NCBI GenBank assembly: GCA_940671915.1 | Contig: CALNVZ010003435.1 | Location: forward strand, 18,153,124-18,217,123 | Source: Paracentrotus lividus | Taxonomy: Eukaryota; Echinodermata; Echinoidea; Camarodonta; Echinidae | Direction: 5' to 3' | Length of the DNA stretch: 64,000 bases | Shown here: positions 49,247-61,365 of the stretch, piece after piece | Numbering within the stretch: the first letter of the stretch is position 1 | Layout of the letters: every line of letters starts with the position of its first letter | Position numbers and translations under genes: made by a program | Notes under the pieces: model-generated | What the model saw: only the letters and a program-made list of their open reading frames with translations | What the model was told of the DNA's origin: nothing | The model's database searches: none

Positions 49247-49254
49247 TATTTATA
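49247..49254 (-). promoter_or_regulatory. Candidate GPI TATA box
   Basis: TATAAATA on the minus strand, 85-92 bp upstream of the start codon. This predicts transcription start near 49,220 and a 5' untranslated region of about 55 bases. Confidence 0.5.
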
Positions 49255-49618
49255 GGGCATGTGTGTAACGCTATAGCGCCAGCTTGTGGAAAGAAAGCGA
49301 CAACTGCCTAATTTGACCGACTCTTGTATGTTTTGAGTGGTCGCGTCGTGGCCATCGTATTTTCCATTCATTCTGCCTTTGCGTACAATTACCGTATACA
49401 CACACTGCGCATACGTATCTGAACAGAAATTGACATTTGACCATCCATGCAAACTGGAGAGCAGAACTGTTTCACAAATGTCGTCTTTCTCAGCTGGTTT
49501 CTGAGAAAGCAGCGTGTCAGAAAAGGTGGAAATGTGTTCCTCAGCATTTTTTACAGGTGACGTTTCTTTACTTTTGGCTTTGCATTTTAAATTAATTTTT
49601 TAAGGAGTTAACACTGTA
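49255..49618. other. GPI upstream region
   Basis: No further element recognised. Confidence 0.4.
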
Positions 49619-49822
49619 ACAGTTAACGTTAGACAGTAAAAAATTTTACGTTAAAAATCTAAATTTAACGTTAGACTATTCATTTGACAAACATGACCAC
49701 AAATTTATGACAACTCAACTCAACTTATCAAGTGTAGATTCTACCTGATCAAAATTTGTTAAATCATACTGACATGTATAACGAAGAAAAGCCTTGATTA
49801 TAACGTTAGATCTAACGTTAAT
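49619..49822. repeat. AACGTTA/AGATCT palindrome cluster
   Basis: acagttaacgttagac, tttaacgttagac and taacgttagatctaacgtta. It lies 0.4-0.6 kb upstream of the GPI TATA box. Confidence 0.6.
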
Positions 49823-49989
49823 CTTCTTTAACCTGCTTCTTTTTCTTCTTATTCTTCTTCGGTCCTCCATGTGGGAGAGGCACAATAATAATGCAAATTG
49901 CAATGTCAATGATTTTAGAATCTAACATCAACTTATTTGATTAACACTAACTTAAAAAGAAATAAGTTTTGGCGGGAAAACCATGTGAT

Positions 49990-50100
49990 AGTCCTGAAAA
50001 GGACTGTTGTAAATTTTTTCTTGAGATTTTGGTAGCTCTTAAAAGAACTGTGGATCGAAGTTTCGCCTGTTACAGTCGTCATCAGGATAATGATGGCGGC
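49990..50100 (-). ncRNA. Histone-type 3' hairpins and hammerhead-like core
   Basis: Minus strand in order: CTGATGA (from about 50,093), a short imperfect stem, GAAAC; then a hairpin with 6-bp arms AGTTCT/AGAGCT and loop TTTA (50,034-50,049) followed by ACCA and CTCAAGAAAAA; then a second hairpin AGTCCT-TTTC-AGGACT (49,990-50,005). Six-bp stems with UUUC/UUUA loops followed by ACCA and a CAAGAAAGA-like element are the layout of sea-urchin histone mRNA 3' ends. No histone frame adjoins it. A mobile-element origin is likely. Confidence 0.45.
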
Positions 50101-50562
50101 GTAGCGGGAGCGATGCTATTGATTGTGTGTGGTGTGTGGACGTGGTTGACGGCATGTCAGCGGGCGGTCGGTGTTGGGATGTGCGGACGTTGGTGACGGC
50201 AGGCCGGTGAGCAGACGGCGTGGTGGTCGCTGGTTGACTTTATTAATTTATGTAAAATTCTGGAGTCACCTCGGGCTCAGCCAAAAAAAAATTATGATAT
50301 TACGGATATGACCCAAAAGTGTGAACAGACACTTAAATTTTGTTTTCAAATCGTTCTCATGTTATCAGATTGGCACGAGTTTCAGTCAAATTTTCTACAC
50401 TTGCTGTAGCAAACCTAAGTTGTACTCGGACACCATTTTTATTAGACAGCCTTTCAGTTTCTAAAGTACATGACACAAACGTACTCCACAACAATCTGGT
50501 TGACTTCCCGCTGGAGGACTAGAATCTACATCACCCCTCTACCTGAACAAAGAAGAACTTGA
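50101..50562. other. Intergenic, GC-rich patch
   Basis: G-rich stretch at 50,095-50,235 (gtgtggacgtgg, ggtgacggcagg). No gene supported. Confidence 0.4.
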
Positions 50563-50727
50563 TCTGTACAAGTAAATGGATACCAGATCCCACACAGCAG
50601 GACAGAGCTCCTAAGACAATCCTTCTTCCGGAGGACAGTAAGATCATGGAATGCTCTTCGAGCCAGCATCACCAATGCCTCATTCCCAACTGCCTTCCGT
50701 CTGAGACTGACGGAAGGCCAGAGCTAA
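50563..50727 (+). pseudogene. Non-LTR retrotransposon ORF2 C-terminus
   Basis: The plus strand reads RTELLRQSFFRRTVRSWNAL ... FRLRLTEGQS and a stop at 50,725. RTExxxxSFFPRTIxxWNxLP is the usual C-terminal end of CR1/Jockey-type reverse transcriptase proteins. A 3' tail with tattgtaaatattgtaaata follows. 5'-truncated copy. Confidence 0.7.
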
Positions 50728-51360
50728 ACCAGCCAAGACTATATTGTAAATATTGTAAATATTGCACACAACACCCTACTATGTCACATACATACATAGT
50801 TCAAACCATCTGCAAGAATCTTCAAAATTGAAGGAGGCAGATGTAAACTGAAGAAACAGAAATAATTGAGTGACGTGCCTCAATTTTGTCTTGAGTATCA
50901 CTCGCCACAGTCCCGACATGGTTTTGCTGCTAGCGTGCTCTAAACTCTATAGTCTGCAGGCGTCGCTGTAAACGCCTAAATTGACATTAAAATGGTTATT
51001 CGGCAATGGGTGTGTGCGTAGCAACACAAATATGCTGGAATTGCTAACCAATCAGAATGGTTTCAAATTTGCAATTTATCCTGATCTAAACTAGTAATGT
51101 TGCAGGGCACAGGTCACATGTCAATAACTGGTATCATGTCAAAAAGGTTGCAGTGTTACACTTTTCAAAAAGGTGCATGGCGACTAAAAATGTCATCTGT
51201 TTAAAAGCACCCTCTTGTGACTGTCCATAGCCAGTTGAGATCTCATTTTAAAGCTAAAAAATTGGGCTAATGTAAAAATATAGTTGTTGAAAAGGTAGTA
51301 TAAAAGTTTAATTGTAAGTGAATAAAAAATTTAAGGGGTGGGGGTACAGGTTACTGCAGC
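50728..51360. other. Intergenic, nothing recognised
   Basis: LINE 3' tail at first, then unassigned AT-rich sequence. Confidence 0.4.
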
Positions 51361-51385
51361 AGCCCGTACACAAAGTATACGGGCT
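51361..51385. repeat. Hairpin AGCCCGTACAC/GTATACGGGCT
   Basis: 25-nt hairpin with AAA loop and one mismatch, of the same design and length as the one at 10,871-10,895. Confidence 0.7.
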
Positions 51386-52867
51386 GCGAGTTGACTAGCA
51401 TGAAATCATGAGGTGGCTTCGCTTTTCCAGGCTAGAGTTTCACAATTATGGAATAAATGATTGACAAAACTATTTTATTTATTAGTTTATGTAATTACAA
51501 TACTAGGCGGATGACTATCCTCGTTCTTCATGATGATCATAAAGCAAAAAACAATCGCATCAGAATTGCTGTTGAGTTTAGTTAAACGAGTCACATTCGC
51601 GGTGTTTAGTTTGCAACACGCATGCGCGACATTGGCAGCAGCTATATGCTCTACATGCTAGTATTTTGACGGAGATCGGACGAGACTCTGAAATGGACTG
51701 GAAAATACATTTACTGTTATGTGTCCAAGATTGCCCTTTATTGTGTGTGCTGCAAGCTTTTCTGAATTTTTATTAATTTTTTAAAAAATTTATTTATAGT
51801 CTCACAGATTTTTTTTATACTAAAGTTATCATGTTTTGATTACCAAGTAACGCTCAGCTTCAAAGTGCGGCCCGCTGCTAAAACGGCTATTTCCCCCATT
51901 GACTGTGTATATGTAGCAACTTTATACAGAAAAGCAGATCATTACCTATGAATGCAGTTACCTCAAGAAGTTTTTGAGATACATGTGTAGATGTACAAAT
52001 GTACATAAAATTCTTTGTAGCTTTATTTATTATAAGATTCCCAAACTGCCTGTCAAATTTTCGTCACTCCATCCATGGCTATATTATTTCTTTGGGCAGT
52101 ATCGACCCCTCCCCCATGGCCATGAGGTGACCAATAATACCCTGGCCCCTTTCGGGTCATACATCATGAGCATCAAGTGGTAAGGTTGTTTTTGAAGTTT
52201 AATGATTTCAATTAACCATGAAGTCCTGAATATATTAAGCTTATATCAAAACATTTCATTAATCTGCTCATATTTTATTTTAGGGGGCTCAAACCTGAAA
52301 AATTTGAAAAGTGGCGCCTAACCGTAAAACGGGCCTTATACCATACTTCAATTTAGTTTTACACACTATTTTGTTCATAGCGATGATTTTGAGTAAAACA
52401 CATTTGTAAATTTCCATATATTGCTGTCTATGGAGTAATTAGTCATTATAAGCACATAGAGACATGGAATTATTCCAATGTGTTATGCGCTATACAAAAA
52501 CATTATTATTATGAAAATGCCTAAATTATTAACCCCCCCCCCCCCCACACAAAAAAAAAGGATCTAGAAAATTGAAGTTATGATACCAGGTAGTTTGATA
52601 ACTCACACCAGTGTCAATGCTCATACGATTTTCTGAAAGGTGCAATCAGGAGCTGAACTGTTAGAAATTGTGATACAATAACTTCAGTCAAGAATGATTA
52701 AAGAGAACCTTTTAATTTCTTTGTTCATTAAGATCACAATTAAGAGAAAAAAATACACCAAAGATATATTTTGGGGGAAATTTTTGTTAACCAATCAAGT
52801 AATTCAATATAGTGTGCACTGTATAATGAAAATAAATGTAATAAGAATTTATCAGAAAAAGATATAA
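51386..52867. other. Intergenic, SINE tail only
   Basis: tgttatgcgctatacaaaaacattattatt at 52,483-52,512 looks like a SINE tail. A C-run and A-run lie at 52,530-52,560. No gene. Confidence 0.45.
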
Positions 52868-54194
52868 CAGTGCGTCCAAAAAGAACTATACACTTTTGAA
52901 TATGGCTGCAAATAAAAAGTATATTTTTTAGGTAATGAAATTTACATGTATGGAAAGCTCATTATCCCAATTTCATATGACATCAAGAACTCCGAAAATA
53001 AGTCATGCATGAAATGAGCAGCGTCACTTTTGTAAAGGGTATGGAAATTAGGTTGCGCAGGAATTGCCATACCAATTTGTATGAGGAAGTCATTTGGAGC
53101 TTATGGAATTGAGATGATATGCAGAATTACTGATCATTACGATGAGTTGGGGTTTGCTAAGTGAAGTTTGTGGAATGTGGGGATTACATTTTCATGCATG
53201 AGTGAACAGGAATATGTATTTCCTATTGTTGCATTGTAACTTTCCAAGGTTTCTTCAGTGGTGTGTTAGTGGTAGTCAGAATAGGTGCAGAACAGGTGAG
53301 ATGCAGGGTAGAATTTTTGATGAGTTCTGATAATCATTTTCAATGATTCTTTGATTGTCTGAATGTTTAACAATCAGTGATGTTTTTTTTTTTTTTTCAA
53401 CAACATTTTTTTAGAGTATTCAATTATACATAATCCACCTGGATATTAAGTAATTCAATGAGAAGTTTAGATAATCTTACAGTAATTGAAATGTGGGCAG
53501 ACATATTATGATGTCACTGATTAAACCCCCCCCCCAAAAAAAAAAAAAAAACAAAACAAACAACAACAAACAAAAAAAGGATGCGAGGAGGTAGTCGGGA
53601 TATTTGGAGTAGAAACCAATGAATATGAATGGTCAAAACACACCCATGCAAAAGAGAAGGATAGATAGGAAAGAGGGAGGGAGACAGGGAGAGAAAGAAG
53701 AGAGAGAGAATGAGGAGGAACAAAGGGAGAGAGAGAGAGAGAGGAGAAAGGAGGGAGGGAGAGAAAAGGAAGGAAGAGAGAGATTAAACACACCACTGAA
53801 GGACTCATTAAATATACTTGGAAAGTTACGATGCAACAATAGGGAATACATATTCCTGTTCACTCATGCATGAAAATGTAATCCCCAATTCTACAAATTT
53901 CACTTAGCAAACCCCAACTCATCATAATTGATCAGTAATTCTGCATATATCCCCAATTCCATAAGCTCCAAATGACTTTCCTCATACAAAATGTAGGGCA
54001 ATTCCTGCGCACCTTATTTCCAACCTTTACAAAAGTGAACGCTGCTCATTCATGCATGACTTATTTTTCGGAGTTTTTGATGTCATATGAAATTTGGATA
54101 ATAAGCTTTCCATCCTGTATTTCATTACCTAAAATCATATATTTTTTATTTGGCAGCCATTTCAAAAGTGTATAGTTCTTTTTGGGACGCACTG
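52868..54194. mobile_element. Long-arm foldback transposon (Tc1/mariner-like ends)
   Basis: Inverted arms of about 380 bp (52,868-53,249 and 53,816-54,194) starting CAGTGCGTCCaAAAAGAAC; TA borders the right end. CAGTG termini at TA suggest Tc1/mariner. The centre holds C/A runs and a GA-rich microsatellite (53,640-53,790) but no transposase. Confidence 0.85.
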
Positions 54195-55572
54195 TATAGG
54201 TACCCTGGATGATGTGGATATTGCTGCATACCTTGGCCTGGTTTGTAAGAGTGTGTTTTGTGGTCACATGTAAAGGCCATGTGAAAAGAAGAGACAAAGC
54301 TAATACCCAAAGTCTTAAGCCTAATCTGAATAAGGCATAAAAATCAAAGCCTAAGCTCCTGAAAGTAATAATTATAATGCGCTTTCTACCTTTTCACTTA
54401 ACTGAATTTATATACAGAAGGGTTGTATTGAGCCAGGCGCGGATCATGGGGGGGGGGGGGATTGGGGCACCACCCCCACCCCACCCCATCCCCATAAAAA
54501 AAAAAATTTAAGTACATTGTTTGATGCTGATTGATTATAATGCTTATAAACCCCAATTCTACATCTTAGGCAAAATAAATTGTGGAGTAAATTGTTCCTG
54601 GAGTAAATGTTGCCACTCTGCACATTTTAATAATCTTCATGTTAGATAAGAAACTTGTATTGAGTATTAAAAATGTAAATGACTTATGTTTCCATTAAAC
54701 ATGACTTTGTTTTGTAAGTGTGTGTATAATTTGCAAGTTAAAACAGGCAATAATGAAGGCATACATAACAACAATTTTAGTTTCAATTTGAGCCAGTTTA
54801 TCTTAGCCTTCAATTCCATTACCAGATCTCAAGTTTAGCTTTTAAGTTTTTCTGTCAGAAGGGTTTCCCCAATAAAAGAGTTGACGCCCACATGTTTGCA
54901 TTTTAATTACATTTTTTCCCCCACATTTGTTTAACCACAGATGAGCTGCAAACCTTCCTGTCATTCAACCAAGCATCAGCCGCTTTGCAAGAAGAGAATG
55001 GATTTCTGATGTGACAAAGAGAAAGTGATATAACAACTTCAAAGACAGTCTTCTCAAAGGCACTGCTTCCACATCTTATTCCGATGATTTTGAATTCTCT
55101 GTAGAGCTTGACTGATAAGTAGTCCATGTCATAGTCTAGAGAAATCAGCAAGTTGGCATTTTAATGAACAACGGCACAGATTTCAAGAGAGCAGGAGGAA
55201 ATGTTAAAACATCAAGGATGAAATAAACTTGATATCCTTCCTGTTACAGTGAAAGCGGTTGCCTTCGTAACTAAACTAATAATAGGATGGTATGCTATGA
55301 GATTTCTTAAAATACCATGGCTCTTAATTCATCAGGAGCTGAGTGACACTACAGTTTCATCAGTCACTCCCTTCCTGAACTCATATAGAGAAAAGGGACA
55401 CAATTGAAAGTCATTAAGAGTTTGGACTGTCGAGTATGTATCATGCTGCCAAGAAACAACACTAGTCGTGGGCTTGGCTGAGCCAAACCATTGTAGATGA
55501 GGTTATATCGAACAAGAGTGGTGCACTCCTGTAATTTCTGTAATCACCATTCTGGACGATCCTCCAGCGACT
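54195..55572. other. Region upstream of the 55.6-kb exon
   Basis: Includes ccaggcgcggatcatggggg (about 54,433), a repeat end also seen near 47,820, with G- and C-runs. No promoter element could be named. An in-frame stop at 55,498 precedes the exon. Confidence 0.4.
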
Positions 55573-55902
55573 ATGTCTGACCATGGCAAGAGTCGGTCAC
55601 AGTTCCACAGAACCCTTCCTAACACCTTTGCGGCTAACCTTGAGGACTTGCAGACGTACAGCAAGCAATGTCTGAGTGCCATGAACACTATGTGTCAGGC
55701 CAGTGGTCACCTGACGGAGACGTTTGCTGCTCTCTTCCATGATACCTCCCTGGCGGAGGCAGCACTGAGGATGCAGGAGGTGTCTCAGGATCTTGGGTCG
55801 CGGACGCAGGACGCCAGCACCCAAGTGGAAGAAGACGTCGCAGCTATGGTGACCAGGATTATAAACAAGGGAAGCAGTGAGAAGTCGGAAGAAGCAGTTC
55901 AG
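55573..55902 (+). CDS. First coding exon of an unrecognised helical protein
   Basis: A 110-codon exon from ATG at 55,573 (A at -3; the frame is closed by TGA at 55,498) to a good donor CAG|GTAAGA, ending in phase 0. It encodes MSDHGKSRSQFHRTLPNTFA ... LTETFAALFHDTSLAEAALR ... VAAMVTRIINKGSSEKSEEA. The peptide is polar, rich in Ala, Gln, Glu and Ser and probably alpha-helical, with heptad-like spacing of hydrophobic residues. The pattern loosely recalls the first helices of BAR/I-BAR-type membrane-binding domains, but I cannot name a family. G+C content is clearly above its surroundings, as expected for a real exon. Later exons must lie beyond a large intron; none was found before the window end. 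Confidence 0.7.
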
Positions 55903-56101
55903 GTAAGATCATTTGGTTAATTCATTATTTGTGTTCTACTTTTAATTGTAACAATCAGTGATGCTAGTTTTTGGCTAATTTGTCTTATTTCAGGCCCTAG
56001 AACCTTCCTATTCCAGACTTTTCATTCTATTCTTTATTTATTTTCTTCCAGCATACATGGGCTTCTTTTCTGATATACATTTATTGTAGTTAGTATTCTT
56101 T
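55903..56101. other. Start of the intron after the 55.6-kb exon
   Basis: Intron sequence up to the next transposon; nothing recognised. Confidence 0.5.
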
Positions 56102-57716
56102 ACATGGCCATGTGTTTTATAGTGGGCCCCCATATAGGTGGTGTTGTTACATTTGCGCGACAAGTACAGAAATAAATAATGATATAAAAATTGCTAAATT
56201 AATGTGCTAATACTGGTATGCTGGTATTAAGTTGAGGGGAATTAATCTGGCAATTATTTAAAAGTAAAAGAAATGCAAATGGTTAATTAGTTTATGAGTA
56301 ATTAGCGTTTAATTAACTCTGAGTAGCCATTTTTTGCACGGTGGAGAGGGAGGAGGAGCATGAGGAGGAGCATAAATTTCTATTCTTTAACAAATTAAGC
56401 TTTTACCTTCACATTACCTAAACATTAAACAGTTTATTGATATCATCCATTTATAAAGTAAAAATGGATCAAAGTTGAACTTAAGGATACCTAATTAAGC
56501 TAATTAAGCTAATTAAGCTAATTAATTAATTTACCTAAATGAGTAAGTTGGTAGTTTAAATGAAAATTGGTGTCAAACTTTAAGTATGGATGCTATATGG
56601 GTAAATTTGGTATTAGTTTGAAGGGATTAAATCTACATGTTAAAAGGTAAAGAAAATACCTGTGGTCAATTTATTTATGACTAATTAACCATTAATTAAC
56701 TCCAAGTACCCATTATTGTACAGCAGATGATGGAGGGAACATAAATTTCTATTTCTCAGTTGACAAAATGAGTTATAAATAATCATTGAACATAACATGA
56801 AACAGTTTGATTGGATTGTAATTTTATGAGAATTAATAGTGGGTCAAATTTACACTCATTAATAGTTACATAATTAAGCTAATTAATGGCATAACCTGTT
56901 CACATGTCTTTGAAACAGAGAAAAGTCAAATCCCTCACTCAGTGCATCCCAGATAAAAAGTTATACCCAACTTTGAAAGCCTCATTTAAAATTGTATAAC
57001 TTATGTGTAATTAATTTTAGTTTCATGACAAAGAGTAACTCATATTCTATCTAGTGATACCAAAATCATACCGATACTGTCATGGATGACTGACACTCGA
57101 GTGTTTAAAAACATTGGTCAAATGTGATCTGTACCAAGTTGTCTGAGAAGCAGCACTGGCTTTCTGGTTGATCATTCATTGTTTGTGTGAGGTCAGCCTT
57201 CCTAAGTCCATTCATTAGGCACAAAGGAGTACTTGATCTATTGAAATGCAGTCTATTGAAAAGGCCTGCTTTGTGGTAAATAAACATCATAACACATATT
57301 TCCCCAAATTTTCTGATCTGAATTTTTGCTGGAAAGATGATCGCGCAAAATTATCTTATCACAACTAACCTCTGACAAGTTATATATTGTTGGAAAGGTC
57401 TGACTTTGAAGAGTTCAAATATGCATGTTGTTTTCTTGTAGGGCCCTTAATTTTTCTCTGCCAAGATTTTTCTGGAAGTACTTTTTTCTCACCTTTTTTC
57501 ACATATTTTGATCTATAACTTCTTATGACTTAACCCTATCCCTTTTCAGAATGATTTTTTGAATTCTTCAGACAATTCTCTTTCAGAATATGTATACTTT
57601 TATGGGTATAGGTTGTCAAATATAAGAATAATACTCTATTAAATAAAAACGGTACAATTTCTTTGAAAACATATCATGTAACAGAAAAGGGCCCACCTCA
57701 AAACGCATGGCCACAT
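56102..57716. mobile_element. GGCCATGTG-family element, right copy
   Basis: Ends GGCCATGTGTTTTATAGTGG and, reversed, GGCCATGCGTTTTGAGGTGG, with ACAT duplicated outside (56,102-56,105; 57,713-57,716). It is the inverted counterpart of 10,820-13,052 without its nested insertion. The interior includes ctaattaag repeats and gaggaggagcat words; no transposase frame. Confidence 0.85.
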
Positions 57717-59157
57717 GTAAAATTTTGTTTTCATTAGAAAATTAAACAACTGTAAACAGAAAAGTTAAACATGTACACTGTATATACTGCAGCTTTTATT
57801 CCTAAATCATGTACAGTTTTTGGTTAAAAATGTGTACAGGTCTGTACATTTAGATGACACAAATGGTTTTTGGTTCACGTTTGTGAGTAATACTTCAAAA
57901 TCAATTGGAATCTGGTTATAAGACTTGGCAATCTTTCCTCATTTAGAATGGCAATTCCCAACATCTTAATAGTAGAAAATGTTCCTTCAGACATACATGT
58001 ACATGTAGTACCATGACTTTTCAACATTACGCTGACATTTCAGAGCAAACTTTCTGGAGTTGTGTTCTTCCCTCATTTACTTGTGACATTAAAAGAAAAA
58101 TGAAAATTAAGTCTTTGAGTTTTTACACCCAGTGCAATAGATTCTTAAATTCTCTAAGATTTTTCCAGGAAACAAATTTTTAGGTCTCTAAAATCAATAC
58201 AAGGCGACCAATAATAATTACCTTCAAGAAATGATAATTCAAATATTGCCAGTAGGCATACATGTACATGTAGACATCTTCATGAGATATTCAAATTGTT
58301 TTCTAAAGACTAGTAGAGTGGATTAATTCCTATCAAAGCCTTTTAAAGCTTTGGTAATGGAATTGCAAACTTGATCAAATTAAATGATTCTAGAATTTTA
58401 AGCTGAAATACACAAACTTGTTGAAAGTCACGTTTATTGATAAACACATCTCCCGTTTGCACATGCTTGGAGACCATGTGATGACTTTATGTTCGTCAGG
58501 CCATTACTCCTGATTTCCGTAACTTTGTAATTATATTTTGTTATTTTTCTAATCTTTTACTTTTTAGGATAATTTTCATTAAAAAAATATTACCATACAA
58601 CTCAAGATTTTGAAAGAGTTTAGTTTACATTAATAAGCTAATTTAAACCGTTTATTATCACTTGGCCCAATTCTCTTAAATATTGCCTAATACCACATGG
58701 ACAAAACCCATTTAGTCTATTGACAATTTGGTCTGATTTCCTTTTTGTCTGATACATACTTGGCCTAATTCTCATTTGGTTTAATCGCCAATTCATCTAA
58801 TTACCTTTTGGTGAAATTGCTATAATAATAATATAGGCCTACCACTTTTGTATATTTCAATTCAATAATGGTTTATTAATCATTAGAACATTTTACAAGA
58901 AAGGCAGTAAAAACTGGAATAATCTTGTTTACATTATTGAACAAATACATAAGTATATACAGGTTAAAAATTAATTTCGATCGAAGTGATATAAAACAAA
59001 CATATTTAAAATAGCAAACTATCATGAAATGATTAAAATATCTAAAAGCAATGATGGAGAGAAGACTAGCTCTGAAAGTGTAAGTAGCTGAGATGAGACG
59101 AAGGTGAAAGGTGAAATTAACATTGATTCAGTAGGTTTACTAGAAAAGGTATAAGGG
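57717..59157. other. Unassigned intron or intergenic sequence
   Basis: Contains ACATGTACATGTAG runs (57,990; 58,258) and, toward 58,680-58,820, repeated phrases such as tttggtctgatttc and catttggtttaatcgcc (a degenerate simple repeat related to 60,350-60,480). The last part may be LINE 3' tail. Confidence 0.4.
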
Positions 59158-60242
59158 CTATTGGTGAAATGTAGATGTGTGACGTAATGATATATCAACG
59201 TGTTTACGGGGTGGTAGCCAATTTTGGCACGTTGGGTTATTTGGCAATGATTTGGCAAAACTTCTACACAAAGCTAGTCTTCTCTCCTCAAGGGTTAATA
59301 AATTGCACTGTTGACACGCATTTGGATATGAAATATAAAGATGACCTAAAATAATTTTACATACTCGTTTTTGAATTCTTTCAATATTACTCCTTTGCTC
59401 TATTGTCAACCCGCTGTGGAAAACAGGGGCACAATATTCCAAAATAGGTCTTACATGTATGTACCCGGTATATATTAAAACCAAATCTTTTACTGGTAAA
59501 TGATATTTCTTAATTTTTCTTAACATATATATTTTCCTGTTGCTTCTTTTCACAAGTTGTTCGATATGTAAATTCCATTTTAAATTAGATTGCACAATAA
59601 CTCCAAGAATTTTTGCATCGTCAACATTGCATAATTTTGATCTATTTATAAAAAGATCCTCAGGTTTGGGAGGATTCTTCATGAACGTAACATGCAAGGT
59701 GAAACATTTTGAAGGGTTGAGAGTCATATTATTTAATGTAGACCAGTTTTCAATTGAGTTTAGTGTGGGTTGTAATTGCGATATTTCGTTTGATTTTCGG
59801 CATTGCAGTAAAGAAAGATCGTCAACATATTTGAAATATTTAATTGGTACATCATTACATAAATCATTTACCATAATTAGAAATAGGATAGGACCAAGGC
59901 GTGTACCTTGGGGGACCCCGGCATGAATAATTTTAACATCAGATAATACGCCATTTAATTTAGTACACTGTTTGCGACATTCTAAAAACTTGCAATCCAA
60001 TCAATAATCCAAGGTCTTATGTTCATGAGAATCATTTTTTTAATCAGGATATTGTGATCTAATCGATCAAAGGCTTTTTTGAAATCAGTGCAAACAACTG
60101 TAGATATAGATTTATTATTTTCACCATTCTGGTAGAGGTTATGTAAAAGTCCAACTAAATAATGTGCTGTTGACAATCCAGGTCTATTTCCAAACTGATG
60201 AGAGTCGATATACATGTACCTGTTTATATCTTCTAATAACCA
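59158..60242 (-). pseudogene. Non-LTR retrotransposon reverse transcriptase, 5'-truncated
   Basis: Minus strand from WLLEDINRYMYIDSHQFGNR (60,242) through DFKKAFDRLDHN, GVPQGTRLGPILFLIMVNDL and the catalytic FKYVDDL box (family YxDD) to AKILGVIVQSNLKW, CAPVFHSGLTIEQRSNIERI and the stop at 59,158. The reading frame is broken once, after WIIDWIASF, by loss of one T in a T run (about 59,990). A stop lies just upstream of WLLED, so the copy is truncated in 5'. The layout fits the Jockey/CR1 group. An otherwise long open frame of 280 codons suggests a recent insertion. Confidence 0.88.
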
Positions 60243-61365
60243 TTATATCACTATACATGTACATGTAAGTCCCTATATTGCTTTTTGATCTAATCCTCTA
60301 TAATAATTGGTCTATTCTAGTTTGATACAGGAATTTGACATATTAGTGTTGTTAGACCAAGCGAACATTAGACGAAAATGGGAATTGATGAAATAGGCAA
60401 AGTGGCAATTAGACCAAAAGTTAATTAGACACACTGGTTGTAGACGAAATTAGACTATGTGGAATGAAACCAAACGGGCATTTAATAGTCAGAGTGGGTA
60501 GGATGGTGAAGACCCAAGAGAGACAAGTAATGCGGTGGTAAAAAAAAAATCCTCCTCTAATAAAATGCAGGGAAATGGGGCGATGCCACAACTGACATAA
60601 AACCAGACATTTTTGTGTGCTCTGGCAAATTTCGCGAGGAGCCAAGATTTCCAAAGTAAAATGCCTCTGAAAGTGTTGAGGCAGTACACCTGTGGAAGAA
60701 AATTCACAAAGCTCCAGCTCTCTTCTTTCCAGGGTTTCAAATCTCATTTTAATAGCTATCTACCTACCTTCTCTAATCTCCATCTCGGTAGGCGCTGCTG
60801 CACCAGCTTGAGCTAAAGAATAGCGTGCTAATTGGTGAATCAGAAAAAAAACCTGAGGAAGAAACCTGTCTTGCATTAGCAAAAGCTACAATGTATTTTA
60901 AATTTTACATTAACCACCTGACCTGCCCAATGTATATTGCGCAACTGGTAACTACCGCTAGCTTATACACGCACAGGTGCACGATTTCGGATTTACATTT
61001 GTAGCTCGAGCTATTGCAGCACCGCGCAAAATAGTGCGCTATTTCATACTAAAACTGCAAATCAGCTTGAGTTTTTTCAAAAGAGCCTAAAATGACTCAG
61101 GTTTGGATTTCCTCCAAATTAACGCGCTATTTGACCATAAAGTCGGATCTGCTCCGATCGAGCTATTTCATCGGATCACAAATAGCGCGCTATTTGAAAT
61201 ACATGTAGCTCCAGCCAGGGAAGCACCGCCTATTTTATCCACCCGTCTTCTTATCCTATGACCCCATGCCCCACATCTCATTAGCATGTGCTTCCACATC
61301 AGCAGGAGTTTGTACAATTTCAAGATTCTAGCCCAATCAGCCCTCTTCAAGAAAAAGCTCAAGGT
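60243..61365. other. Unassigned, repeat-like
   Basis: 60,350-60,480 has repeated ttagacc/aattagac phrases. 61,000-61,200 has several tagcgcgctatttga palindromes (aaatagtgcgctatttc; aattaacgcgctatttgacc; aaatagcgcgctatttga). No protein recognised. Confidence 0.4.
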
